Shown piece by piece: positions 35,027-43,122 of a stretch of 64,000 nt of DNA. The notes beneath the pieces are model-generated. The model made no database searches. It had not been told where the DNA came from and saw nothing but the letters and a program-made list of their open reading frames with translations. Origin of the DNA: Deltaproteobacteria bacterium HGW-Deltaproteobacteria-18 (lineage in GTDB: Bacteria; Desulfobacterota; Desulfovibrionia; Desulfovibrionales; Desulfomicrobiaceae); the NCBI GenBank assembly GCA_002841885.1, contig PHBE01000001.1:186001-250000 (forward strand), written 5' to 3'. Numbering within the stretch: the stretch's first letter is position 1; the number at the start of each line of letters is the position of its first letter. The translations under genes and the position numbers were made by a program.

Positions 35027-35201
35027 GGTCCGGTGCCGTTATGGTCTTGAGGCGCGCCGGCTGTCTGACTGAGCCAGGCATCGTTTGTTGAACCGTTGCC
35101 GCACGTGCCGCCCCGATTTTTCGCCCTGCACGCAACGGTTCAAATCTACGAGGCCAGCGAAGGAGTTCCGGCGGGCCTCAAGGCCATGGCGACGCCGGAC
35201 C
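35027..35201 (+). repeat. Structured intergenic element, copy D2
   Basis: Second tandem copy, 175 nt, 270 bases after D1. The outer arm has GGTCCGGTGCCGTTATGG, again differing from full complementarity mainly by U-G changes. The inner stem is intact apart from its last pair (CAAA for CAAC). The 95-base spacers between copies are also repeated nearly exactly (for example CGCGTGCCGCAGAAAACCCC). Confidence 0.82.
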
Positions 35202-35296
35202 GCGTGCCGCAGAAAACCCCCTCATGCTCCGCCAAGTCAGATCAAAAAATCCTCTTCCAACTCACCGCAACAAAGCACTTCCCGCCAGCACCTCAA

Positions 35297-35471
35297 GGTC
35301 CGGTGTCGTCATGGTCTTGAGGCGCGTCGGCTGTCTGACTGAGCCAGGCATCGTTTGTTGAACCGTTGCCGGACGTGCCGCCCCAATTTTTTGGCCTGCA
35401 CGCAACGGTTCAACTCTACGAGGCCAGCGAAGGAGTTCTGACGGGCCTCAAGGCCATGGCGACGCCGGACC
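35297..35471 (+). repeat. Structured intergenic element, copy D3
   Basis: Third tandem copy, 175 nt, 270 bases after D2, with outer arms like D1, a perfect inner stem and a slightly altered P4 3' side (TTCTGACGG for TTCCGGCGG). Downstream the composition becomes AT-rich, leading to the rhodanese gene. Confidence 0.82.
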
Positions 35472-35535
35472 GCGTGCCGCCAACATCTCTTTTACCATAC
35501 GCATTTCTGACAGGCCCACTTTTATCTACAAAATT

Positions 35536-35952
35536 TTAAAACTCAGTATACTCTATTGGCAGCCCTGCATTGAGCCATTCATCAAATCCACCATCCAGAA
35601 TGTACATATCTGTAAATCTCAATTTTTCCAAATCCCGCCTTGCGAGAGGGCTTTGCCTGCCTTTCTGGCAATAAAAAAGAATTTTTGAATCCCTTTCCAG
35701 TTGAGAAATGATCCTTTTGAAATTTGTTGCATAATAAGGAATAAGTCTTGCACCTTCGATATGCCCACTATCAAATTCATTTTTCGACCGTAAATCAATA
35801 ATGACGAATTTAGGGTTGTCCCTGTTGTCTGCAATGAACTTTTGCGCTTCCAGCGGCGGTAGCAGATGCTCATTCGCGGCGGCAATTCCAGGCAAAGCAA
35901 AAAAAACACATAGAATGAGCGCAAACACTCCACGAAACCTTGAATTATTCAT
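35536..35952 (-). CDS. Exported rhodanese-like protein
   Basis: A 138-residue protein with a signal peptide (FRGVFALILCVFFALPGIAAA) and one rhodanese domain (FVIIDLRSKNEFDSGHIEGA, active-site loop ILFYCQKGRQSPLA with Cys, GGFDEWLNAGLP). It is probably a periplasmic sulfurtransferase or persulfide carrier. The open frame extends 27 codons upstream, but the signal peptide fixes the likely start at 35952. Codon use and base composition are clearly more AT-rich than the neighbours, suggesting acquisition by transfer. It follows the triple repeat array. Confidence 0.78.
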   Translation of the reverse strand: MNNSRFRGVFALILCVFFALPGIAAANEHLLPPLEAQKFIADNRDNPKFVIIDLRSKNEFDSGHIEGARLIPYYATNFKRIISQLERDSKILFYCQKGRQSPLARRDLEKLRFTDMYILDGGFDEWLNAGLPIEYTEF

Positions 35953-36134
35953 AATTAATCCATTTGCTAAAGCAAAATTGAACGTATGTGGCTGAAATCC
36001 GACATAACCATTATCTATGTTTTTTTGGTCCACCGCGCAACCTGCCCGGCCTCCAAATCAGGAAAACAGCATTTCCCTCCCTGCACATGCCTTGACTTGC
36101 CGCCTGTTTTCATTCAGCAGCCCTGATTCAAGGC

Positions 36135-36185
36135 AGCGGACAAGTGGCAACCCGCTTTAGAAATTCTCCCTCACCCCCGGCGCGA
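36135..36185 (+). promoter_or_regulatory. Candidate preQ1-I-like riboswitch aptamer upstream of queD
   Basis: AGCGG (36135-36139), a 12-base loop ending GGCAAC, then CCGCT (36152-36156) and TTAGAAATT. The arrangement 'AAC + 3' stem strand + UUA + A-rich tail' parallels the class I type 2 preQ1 aptamer (GUAACCCCAGUUAACAAAA in Thermoanaerobacter). A CCCGGC/GCCGGG hairpin and CACC/GGTG pairing downstream could mask the queD AGGTGG ribosome site. The P2 pseudoknot is not obvious (only GUGG with UCAC), so the call is tentative. Confidence 0.4.
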
Positions 36186-36212
36186 AGCTGCCGGGCCCCA
36201 TAGGTGGCTCAC

Positions 36213-36629
36213 ATGCTCACTATCACCAAAGAATTCTCCTTTCATGCGGCCCACCGGCTGCATCTTCGCGACCTTTCCGAAGCAGACAACCTGCGTATCT
36301 ACGGCAACTGCGCCCGCCTCCACGGCCACACCTACCGGCTGCAGGTCTGCCTTGCCGGACGGCCCGACGAAACGGGCATGATCCTGCATTTCGGAGAGCT
36401 CAAGAACATTGTCCAGAAAGAGATCCTGAACCGCTACGATCATGCCGACCTGAGCGATCTTCCGGAATACCTGGACCTGCCCGCCACGGCCGAAAACATG
36501 GCCGAGCACATATTCAGGACCCTGGACCGCGCCCTTCAGTCCGACCGCTTCCGGCTTCAACAGGTCTCGGTTTTCGAAACCCAGACAGCCTGGGCGACCC
36601 GGACCCGGGATGGAGGCGAACATGCTTGA
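36213..36629 (+). CDS. queD: 6-carboxytetrahydropterin synthase QueD
   Basis: A 138-residue PTPS-family enzyme converting 7,8-dihydroneopterin triphosphate to 6-carboxy-tetrahydropterin, the first committed step toward queuosine. Zinc ligands and catalytic residues are visible in FSFHAAHRL, CARLHGHTYRL and the C-terminal VFETQTAWATR (Glu). An AGGTGG site is spaced 5 bases from the ATG. It begins a four-gene queDECF operon. Confidence 0.94.
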   Translation: MLTITKEFSFHAAHRLHLRDLSEADNLRIYGNCARLHGHTYRLQVCLAGRPDETGMILHFGELKNIVQKEILNRYDHADLSDLPEYLDLPATAENMAEHIFRTLDRALQSDRFRLQQVSVFETQTAWATRTRDGGEHA

Positions 36630-37245
36630 GGTGTGTGAAATCTTCGTCTCTCTGCAAGGCGAAGGGCCATTTGCGGGCAGGCCTGCCGTCTTTGTCCGCC
36701 TGGCCGGTTGCGTGCCGCCCTTCTGCGACTGGTGCGACACCCCGCAAGCTCTCGGCGGCGGACGCCCCATGAGCGTTGAAGCCATCGAAGGCGAAATTGC
36801 CCGGCATCCACATGCGCTTGTGGTCATCACCGGCGGCGAGCCCTTCCTGCAGTGGGATGCGGGGCTCAAGCGTCTGGCGTGCGAGCTTGGCGCGTCCAGC
36901 CGAAAGGTGCAATACGAAACCAGCGGCAAGGCGGGTATCCCGGCGGACCACGGCGGCTTTGTGGTCTGCTCGCCAAAACCCCTCCACGCACCGGTGCTCG
37001 ATCCGGATGCTGTTTCCCGGGTGGACGCCTTCAAGTTCGTGGTCGGGGAAGACATCTCCCCGGTGCTCGACTTTGTCGTGGCTCACGGCATCGATGCGAG
37101 CAAGGTCTGGCTCATGCCCCTTGGAGCCGTCAGGCAGGATCAGATGCGACGCATGGCCCCTGTATGGGAGTTGTGCGTGCGCCATGGCTTCAACTTCTCC
37201 CCCCGCCTGCACATTCTGACATTCAACGACAAGAGGGGTGTATGA
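36622..37245 (+). CDS. queE: 7-carboxy-7-deazaguanine synthase QueE (radical SAM)
   Basis: A 207-residue radical SAM enzyme that ring-contracts 6-carboxytetrahydropterin to CDG. The N-terminal FVSLQGEGPFAGRPAVFVRLAGC is typical. The cluster motif reads C30-VPPF-C35-DW-C38 (CX4CX2C) instead of the usual CX3CX2C, one extra residue. SAM-binding GGEPFLQ follows. I use the ATG at 36622, preceded by GGAGG, which overlaps queD by 8 bases; an earlier in-frame ATG lacks a site. Slightly short but within the family range. Confidence 0.92.
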   Translation: MLEVCEIFVSLQGEGPFAGRPAVFVRLAGCVPPFCDWCDTPQALGGGRPMSVEAIEGEIARHPHALVVITGGEPFLQWDAGLKRLACELGASSRKVQYETSGKAGIPADHGGFVVCSPKPLHAPVLDPDAVSRVDAFKFVVGEDISPVLDFVVAHGIDASKVWLMPLGAVRQDQMRRMAPVWELCVRHGFNFSPRLHILTFNDKRGV

Positions 37246-37901
37246 TGGATAGCGTCATTGTCCTTTCCGGCGGCATGGATTCCGCCGTCCTTCTGGCCCA
37301 TGAACTCTCTCTTGGAGCACGGGTCGCGGCGCTGAGTTTCGACTACGGCTCCAAGCACAACCCGCGTGAACTGCCCATGGCCAGCGAAATCTGCGCGCGC
37401 CTGAACGTGGGACACAGGATCGTCGGGCTGCCATTCATCAATGAACTGTTTGCCTCGTCCCTGCTCCAGTCGGGCCAGGCCATACCAGAGGGTGCCTACG
37501 ATGCGGACTCGATGAAGAGCACCGTGGTCCCGTTCCGCAACGGCATTCTCATTGCCATCGCCGTTGGCTACGCCGAGTCCGTCGGGGCCTCCCGCGTGCT
37601 CATCGGCTCACATTCAGGCGATCATCACATCTATCCCGACTGCCGCCCCGAGTTCAACGCAGCCATGGACGAGGCTGCACGGCTCGGCACGGACGACGCG
37701 GTACGCGTGGCGTTCCCCTTCTCGGCCATGGACAAGCGTGAAATCGGCGACCTGGGACGAACACTGGGCGTCGATTTCGCCCGGACCTGGACCTGCTACA
37801 AGGGCGGGGAACTGCATTGCGGGACCTGCGGTGCCTGCGATGAACGAAAGTTCGCCCTGCGCCACGACCAGGGCCTCGATCCGACGCGATACTTGAGATA
37901 A
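37242..37901 (+). CDS. queC: 7-cyano-7-deazaguanine synthase QueC
   Basis: A 219-residue ATP-dependent ligase making preQ0 from CDG and ammonia. It has the PP-loop SGGMDSAVLL and a C-terminal zinc-binding set (TCYKGGELHCGTCGACDERK). There are two adjacent ATGs (37242 and 37245); the first overlaps the queE stop as ATGA, and a GAGGGG site precedes both. Confidence 0.94.
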   Translation: MMDSVIVLSGGMDSAVLLAHELSLGARVAALSFDYGSKHNPRELPMASEICARLNVGHRIVGLPFINELFASSLLQSGQAIPEGAYDADSMKSTVVPFRNGILIAIAVGYAESVGASRVLIGSHSGDHHIYPDCRPEFNAAMDEAARLGTDDAVRVAFPFSAMDKREIGDLGRTLGVDFARTWTCYKGGELHCGTCGACDERKFALRHDQGLDPTRYLR

Positions 37902-37912
37902 GGGAGAAAAAA

Positions 37913-38734
37913 ATGCCCCATTCAAACCGCATGGTACTTGGCAGGCAGGTGGACTACAGCCGACGCTACGATCCGGCCCAGCTCTGCCCCATTCCCCGCT
38001 CCCTCGGACGCGGGGCAGCCGGGATCGAAGGCGCGGAAACTTTCGGCCATGGCGAGGATATCTGGAACATCTTCGAACTCTCCTGGCTGAACCCATCGGG
38101 CAAGCCGCTGGTGGCCATGGCCGAAGTGCGGGTGCCCTGGAATTCGCCTTGCCTCATCGAATCGAAATCGCTCAAACTCTATTGCAACTCCTTCAACATG
38201 ACCGCCCTTGAAAACGCCGGTGAGCTGCGCGAAACCATGGCGAGAGACCTCTCGCTGGCCGCCGGGGCGGACGTGACAGTGCAGATCCTCGCCGCCGAAG
38301 AGTTTTCGCGATGCGTACTGGCCGAACCCGAAGGAACATGCATCGACGGGCTGGACATCACGGGCTTCACCTATGAGCCGGATGCTACCCTGCTCGGGAC
38401 CGCATCCGACCCCGCACGCGAAACTCTCTTCACCCGGCTGTTCCGTTCCTGCTGCCCGGTGACCGGCCAGCCCGACTGGGCCACACTGCGCATCACTTAC
38501 GCCGGTCCTCGCATCCTGCACGAAGGTCTGCTGCGCTATCTGGTCTCCTACCGGGAGCATCAGGGCTTCCACGAAGCCTGTGTGGAAAAGATTCACGCCG
38601 ACATCCACCGTCACTGCGGCGCGCAGGAACTGGAGGTCAGCGCGCGCTTCACCCGGCGAGGAGGACTGGACATCAACCCCGTTCGCTCGACCCGCCCGGG
38701 CTCTTGGGCGAATCTGCGCGACCCGAGGCAATAG
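37913..38734 (+). CDS. queF: NADPH-dependent 7-cyano-7-deazaguanine reductase QueF (long form)
   Basis: A 273-residue enzyme of the long, YqcD-type QueF family, reducing preQ0 to preQ1. The N-half substrate motif ESKSLKLYCNSFN and the C-half catalytic Cys motif RSCCPVTGQPDWATL followed by YRGPR-like ITYAGPRI are present. GGAGAAAAAA precedes the ATG. It completes the queDECF operon, which supplies preQ1 for tRNA queuosine. Confidence 0.94.
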   Translation: MPHSNRMVLGRQVDYSRRYDPAQLCPIPRSLGRGAAGIEGAETFGHGEDIWNIFELSWLNPSGKPLVAMAEVRVPWNSPCLIESKSLKLYCNSFNMTALENAGELRETMARDLSLAAGADVTVQILAAEEFSRCVLAEPEGTCIDGLDITGFTYEPDATLLGTASDPARETLFTRLFRSCCPVTGQPDWATLRITYAGPRILHEGLLRYLVSYREHQGFHEACVEKIHADIHRHCGAQELEVSARFTRRGGLDINPVRSTRPGSWANLRDPRQ

Positions 38735-39052
38735 CGCCAAAAAGGCCCAAAAACGTCCGCGTCCTGCTCGGGCTTTTCAAGCTGAAATCCAAATCACACC
38801 ATACTGCCTGATCCGCGGATGAATCTTCGCGGACCAGGCGTCCTAACCTGCCGAAAGTTCAGAGCTTACAACAAATTTAGCCCCGGCATTGCCAAATATT
38901 GGCCTGCACGCTATGGTTTCATCAACCAGCAAATTTTGATTGCATCCCCACGTGCAGCCCCCTTTCCTTCGCCCTCCTTTTCTCCTCCCCTTTGCACAAG
39001 CTTGGTTGCAGGCGTTTTTTCATTCTTTCACTTTTTATTCATGGAGGTCGGC
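38735..39052 (+). other. Intergenic region after queF with one hairpin
   Basis: 318 bases without a credible gene. An 11-bp hairpin with one mismatch (CCTG-a-TCCGCG at 38807-38817 with CGCGGA-c-CAGG at 38828-38838) may end the que transcript, although no T-run follows. The right half is moderately AT-rich with a GGAGG at 39041-39046 that serves the next gene. I see nothing else. Confidence 0.4.
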
Positions 39053-39439
39053 ATGACACGACAATTGTCTTTCAAAGCGCAACAGCGTGAGGTGGAGCCG
39101 CATTTTCGAAGCCAGATCGACGCGGCCGAGTCAACGGAAGACGTGAAGAAATTCTATGAAAGGACGATCCTTGATTTTCTGACCAGGGCGATCGGGGATC
39201 AGGTCAAAATCGAGCCCGGGGACGTGGTGCTCGATCCTGATGAAAAACAGGGATACCAGGTCAGCCACAGATTGCGAGATGATGACGATTTCAACAGGAT
39301 GCATGAGGAATCCGATCTGCCCGCCATCATGCTGCTGTTGACCGAAAGGGCTCTGAACCGACATAAACATCTGGTCACCAAGCATCCGGACAAGACCGAA
39401 CTAAAAATATTCCAGGTTCCGGGATCGCGCAGAAACTGA
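39053..39439 (+). CDS. Conserved-looking hypothetical protein, 128 aa
   Basis: A small hydrophilic, charged protein without signal or membrane segments (SFKAQQREVEPHFRSQIDAAE, TILDFLTRAIGDQVKIEPGD, LPAIMLLLTERALNRHKHL). GGAGGTCGGC before the ATG is a good ribosome site and the coding bias matches neighbours, so it looks real. I do not recognise the family. It precedes the pirin gene by 105 bases on the same strand. Confidence 0.65.
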   Translation: MTRQLSFKAQQREVEPHFRSQIDAAESTEDVKKFYERTILDFLTRAIGDQVKIEPGDVVLDPDEKQGYQVSHRLRDDDDFNRMHEESDLPAIMLLLTERALNRHKHLVTKHPDKTELKIFQVPGSRRN

Positions 39440-39544
39440 TTTCCCTGGCAACCCGGACGAACCGCCCCACCAAGCGCCGCAAACCCCAGGCGCTCATTTC
39501 GCGAACCGGCGCCGCAAGCGGACGCGCCATAACCAGGAGCGATC

Positions 39545-40402
39545 ATGCGACGAGCGATCAAGGCCATTTACAAGGGCGAACCCGTAACCGAAGGGGCGGG
39601 TGTGAAACTGCGACGGATTTTCGGCTATAACGAAGCCCCCGATTTCGACCCCTTCCTCATGTTCGACGACTTCAGGTCCGACAGGCCGGAGGATTTCAAA
39701 CGCGGTTTCCCCTGGCATCCGCACCGGGGCATTGAGACCATCACCTATGTCATCAAGGGAGATGTCGAGCACGGCGACAGCATGGGCAACACGGGCGTCA
39801 TCTCCAGCGGCGACGTGCAATGGATGACCGCGGGCTCCGGCATTGTCCATCAGGAGATGCCTAAAGGGGACTCGGACGGCTCCATGCATGGTTTTCAGCT
39901 CTGGGCCAATCTGCCCGCTGCCGAGAAAATGATGGCTCCGCGCTACCGTGGGCTGACCGCCGCACAGATACCCCAGATGCCCCTGGCCGACGGCACGCTG
40001 ATCAAGGTCATCGCCGGACATGTCGAGGGCGTGCATGGCCCCATGGACGACATTGTGATCCAGCCGCAGTATCTGGACTGCTTCGTCCCTTCCGGGATCG
40101 GTTTCACGCACGCCCTGCCCGATGACCACACCGCCTTTATCTACGTCATCGAGGGTGCGGGCGTAGTGGAGGGCCAGGCGGTGGCCAACCGCGACCTGAT
40201 CCTCTTCGGGTCCGGAGACTCGCTGGCCGTCGAGGCCGGTCCTGAAGGCATCCGCTTCCTGCTGATCAGCGGGCGCCCTCTGGATGAACCCATCGCCTGG
40301 CGCGGACCCATCGTCATGAATACCAAGGCCGAACTCGATCAGGCCTTCAAGGAATACCACGAAGGGACCTTCATCAAGCATCCCGTCAACCACCCCATCT
40401 GA
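39545..40402 (+). CDS. Pirin-family protein
   Basis: A 285-residue bicupin pirin. The metal site is visible in FPWHPHRGIETITYVIKGDVEHGDS (three His plus Glu) and the pirin signature in AGSGIVHQEMP and GFQLWANLP. Bacterial pirins include quercetinase-like dioxygenases and redox regulators; the role here is not defined. A terminator follows. Confidence 0.92.
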   Translation: MRRAIKAIYKGEPVTEGAGVKLRRIFGYNEAPDFDPFLMFDDFRSDRPEDFKRGFPWHPHRGIETITYVIKGDVEHGDSMGNTGVISSGDVQWMTAGSGIVHQEMPKGDSDGSMHGFQLWANLPAAEKMMAPRYRGLTAAQIPQMPLADGTLIKVIAGHVEGVHGPMDDIVIQPQYLDCFVPSGIGFTHALPDDHTAFIYVIEGAGVVEGQAVANRDLILFGSGDSLAVEAGPEGIRFLLISGRPLDEPIAWRGPIVMNTKAELDQAFKEYHEGTFIKHPVNHPI

Positions 40403-40405
40403 AAA

Positions 40406-40436
40406 CGAGCAGGCCCGGCAAAACCGGGCCTGCTCG
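40406..40436 (+). terminator. Intrinsic-type terminator after the pirin gene
   Basis: CGAGCAGGCCCGG (40406-40418), loop CAAAA, then its perfect complement (40424-40436): a 13-bp stem 3 bases past the pirin stop. The following T-run is short. Confidence 0.75.
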
Positions 40437-40679
40437 ACTCTACCCCTGCCTTGATGCATCCCAGCCTGCTGATTTCCTGAACAATCGGTCCGAAGTGGTT
40501 CATTTTCGGCCAAACGTTGCCAAAGAACGCCGGGAGAGTTATGTTTTAACCAAACATCGACTGCTCAGTTCTCGACAGCTCAATCTGCGACAATCCCACA
40601 TTACCCCGTTTGACACAGACGATGTGATTTAGCCTTGCATGGAGGACAAAAGAAACCCGTTTTAATGGAGGATGAAAGA

Positions 40680-41102
40680 ATGAAAATTCTGGCGGCTCTC
40701 GATCAATCGACCTACGCGTCTCTGGTGCTCAAGAAGGCAATGGAAACTGCGGCCAAGGAAAATGCGGAACTCACGACCCTGACCATTTCCACTGCGCCCT
40801 TCAACAACCTGTATCTCGGAGAAATTTCAGGCGAGTTTCAGGAAAGGATTCGCCAAGGCGTCCAGGAAACCGTGCAGCGCATCAAGGACCAAGCCAAGGC
40901 CGCCGACGCCAAGGTGAACGTCGTTGTGCAGGAGAGCCCGTCTCCGGCGGACGCCATCGTCGAATATGCCGAAAAGAACGGAATCGACCTCATCGTCATC
41001 GGCAACAAAGGCGCAGGAGCGGTCGAGCGGTTCCTCATCGGCAGCGTCTCGAGCAAGGTTGTTTCGCATGCGCCATGTTCGGTCATGGTGATCAAGAAAT
41101 AG
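40680..41102 (+). CDS. Universal stress protein (UspA family)
   Basis: A 140-residue Usp domain with the ATP-binding signature GNKGAGAVERFLIGSVSSKVVSHAPCSVMVI and an N-terminal ILAALDQSTYA strand. A GGAGG site lies 8 bases upstream of the chosen ATG; in-frame codons exist further upstream but with poorer context. A TTGACA box at 40610-40615 may be its -35 element. It is monocistronic, with a very long terminator hairpin after it. Confidence 0.9.
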   Translation: MKILAALDQSTYASLVLKKAMETAAKENAELTTLTISTAPFNNLYLGEISGEFQERIRQGVQETVQRIKDQAKAADAKVNVVVQESPSPADAIVEYAEKNGIDLIVIGNKGAGAVERFLIGSVSSKVVSHAPCSVMVIKK

Positions 41103-41129
41103 CCAAACAGGCGCGCTCCCGAAAAAAAA

Positions 41130-41190
41130 CCGTCCGCCAAGACGTCAAAAAGCCCGGTCGTATCGGGCTTTTTGACGTCTTGGCGGACGG
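41130..41190. terminator. Bidirectional terminator with a 27-bp perfect stem
   Basis: Positions 41130-41156 pair perfectly with 41164-41190 around a 7-base loop (GTCGTAT). The central part AAAAAGCCCG/CGGGCTTTTT is a usual terminator; the stem extends 17 more pairs outward. It lies between the convergent usp and dxs genes and can serve both. Confidence 0.9.
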
Positions 41191-41206
41191 TAAAAGATAC
41201 TGAAAA

Positions 41207-43114
41207 TCAGCGCACCAGCGCCCGCAACGCGCTCAGCATACCGTCCCGGTTGATGCCGAGCCTGGCCCGCAGTTCCTTCTGGCTGCCGTGTTCGACAAAA
41301 CGGTCGGGGACGCCCAGACGCATCACGCGCAAGCTCGAAAGTGCGTCGTGATCGGCGAGCAGTTCCAGCACGGCGGAACCGAAACCACCGGGCAAGGCGT
41401 TCTCCTCGACCAGGAGCATGAAGGGTTGCGACCTGGCCAAGGCCAGCAGTTGAGCTTCGGGCAACGGCTTGACGAAGCGAGCGTTGAACACGGCCACTTC
41501 CTTGCCTGTCTCCTCGCTCAGCATCCGCGCCGCTTCCAGCGCAGGACTCACCCGGCTGCCGAGCGCCACGATGACTCCATCCGTACCCTCGCGCAGCAGC
41601 TCCCCCTGGCCGATAGGCAGGATTCGGGGCGTGTCCGTCAATGGCGCGCCCTCGCCCACTCCGCGCGGATATCTCAGCGCCACGGGCCCATCAAAAGCCA
41701 GGGCCGTGGCCAGCATGTTCTGCAGTTCGGGTTCGTTGCACGGGGCCATGAGCACCAGATTTGGAATGTGGCGCAGAAAGGACAGGTCGAAAACGCCGTG
41801 ATGCGTGGCCCCGTCTTCCCCCACCAGACCACCCCGATCAAGACAGAGGGTCACGTTCAGGTTCTGCAGGCAGACGTCGTGCACGATCTGATCATAGGAG
41901 CGCTGCATGAAGGTCGAATAGATGGCGACCACGGGTTTCATGCCCTGCGAGGCAAGCCCGGCGGCAAAGGTCACGGCATGCTGCTCGCAGATGCCGACGT
42001 CGAAAAAACGTTCCGGATACGTATCCGCAAAGCAGCTCACGCCGGTGCCTTCGGGCATGGCGGCGGTGATGGCCACGATGCGTTCGTCCTTCTCGGCCAG
42101 TTTGCAGAGCGTGGAGCCGAAAACTTCAGTGTAGCTGGGCATCGAGCAGGCGCCAAACTTTCGGGCCGCGCCGGTCTCGGGCTCGAAACAGCCCACCCCG
42201 TGGTAAAAGGTCGGATTGGTTTCGGCCGGCTCGTAGCCCTTGCCCTTCTTGGTCAGGACATGCACCAGAATCGGCCCTTCAAGTTCCCTGGTCTGCTGAA
42301 ACACGTTGGTCAGCATGCGCATGTCGTGGCCCTGCAGGGGGCCGATGTAGGTGAAGCGGAAGGCCTCGAACAGCATGCCGGGAGTGAAGAAGCTCTTCAG
42401 GGAATCTTCGCTGCGCCGGGCGTATTCGGCCAGATCGTCACCGATCCTGGGAATCTGGCGCATGATGTTTTCCGCTTCCTTCTTGAAGCGCTGCACCCAG
42501 CGTTTGGACAGCTTACGGCTGAGGAATGACGACAGCGCCCCGACGTTGCGCGATATGGACATCTCGTTGTCGTTCAAAACCACGACCATGTTCTTGCCCA
42601 GCCCACCGGCCTGGTTGAGGCCCTCGTAAGCGAGCCCGGCGGTCATGGAGCCGTCGCCGATGACGGCCACGACCTTGTGGTCCTGATGGGCCAGGTCGCG
42701 AGCTGCGGCCATGCCCAAGGCGGCGGAGATGGAGGTCGAGGAATGGCCCACGCCGAAGTGGTCGTAGGGGCTCTCGCAGGTGCGGGGAAAACCGCTGATG
42801 CCGTCCAGCTGGCGCAGGGTGTGGAAGCGTTGCAGGCGGCCGGTCAGAAGCTTGTAGGCATAGGCCTGGTGGCCCACGTCCCAGATTATGCGGTCGCGGG
42901 CGGGGTTGAAGACGCGCAGGAGCGCCATGGTCAGTTCAACCACGCCAAGGGATGGGGCAAGATGCCCGCCCGTGGCGGACACGGTCTGAATGATCATGCG
43001 GCGAATCTCTTCGCCAAGCCTGGTCAGTTCCTTTTCATCCAGGGTCTGCACATCGCCGGGACTCTTTATGGCGGCCAGAGTGGGAAAAAGTTCCTGCAGG
43101 GTCTGCTCAGTCAT
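41207..43114 (-). CDS. dxs: 1-deoxy-D-xylulose-5-phosphate synthase
   Basis: A 635-residue thiamine diphosphate enzyme making DXP from pyruvate and glyceraldehyde 3-phosphate, entry to the MEP isoprenoid pathway. ThDP binding is seen in VIGDGSMTAGLAYEGLNQAGG..NDNEMSIS, the transketolase histidine in FGVGHSSTSIS, and the C-terminal domain in GLVGEDGATHHG and LRYPRGVGEG. It is the last gene of a minus-strand operon with ispA, 8 bases apart. Confidence 0.96.
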   Translation of the reverse strand: MTEQTLQELFPTLAAIKSPGDVQTLDEKELTRLGEEIRRMIIQTVSATGGHLAPSLGVVELTMALLRVFNPARDRIIWDVGHQAYAYKLLTGRLQRFHTLRQLDGISGFPRTCESPYDHFGVGHSSTSISAALGMAAARDLAHQDHKVVAVIGDGSMTAGLAYEGLNQAGGLGKNMVVVLNDNEMSISRNVGALSSFLSRKLSKRWVQRFKKEAENIMRQIPRIGDDLAEYARRSEDSLKSFFTPGMLFEAFRFTYIGPLQGHDMRMLTNVFQQTRELEGPILVHVLTKKGKGYEPAETNPTFYHGVGCFEPETGAARKFGACSMPSYTEVFGSTLCKLAEKDERIVAITAAMPEGTGVSCFADTYPERFFDVGICEQHAVTFAAGLASQGMKPVVAIYSTFMQRSYDQIVHDVCLQNLNVTLCLDRGGLVGEDGATHHGVFDLSFLRHIPNLVLMAPCNEPELQNMLATALAFDGPVALRYPRGVGEGAPLTDTPRILPIGQGELLREGTDGVIVALGSRVSPALEAARMLSEETGKEVAVFNARFVKPLPEAQLLALARSQPFMLLVEENALPGGFGSAVLELLADHDALSSLRVMRLGVPDRFVEHGSQKELRARLGINRDGMLSALRALVR

Positions 43115-43122
43115 TGATGCTC

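Noticed and set aside
34815-35342. Repeated ORFs of 74-85 residues in the tandem array as a small gene family
   Set aside because: They have no ribosome sites, lie across the stem-loop arms and simply repeat with the DNA; the protein sequences resemble nothing known and copies shift frame.
34757-35471. The evenly spaced repeats as a CRISPR array
   Set aside because: The period is 270 bp, the repeated unit is about 175 bp with long internal palindromes, the spacers are also repeated rather than unique, and there are no cas genes.
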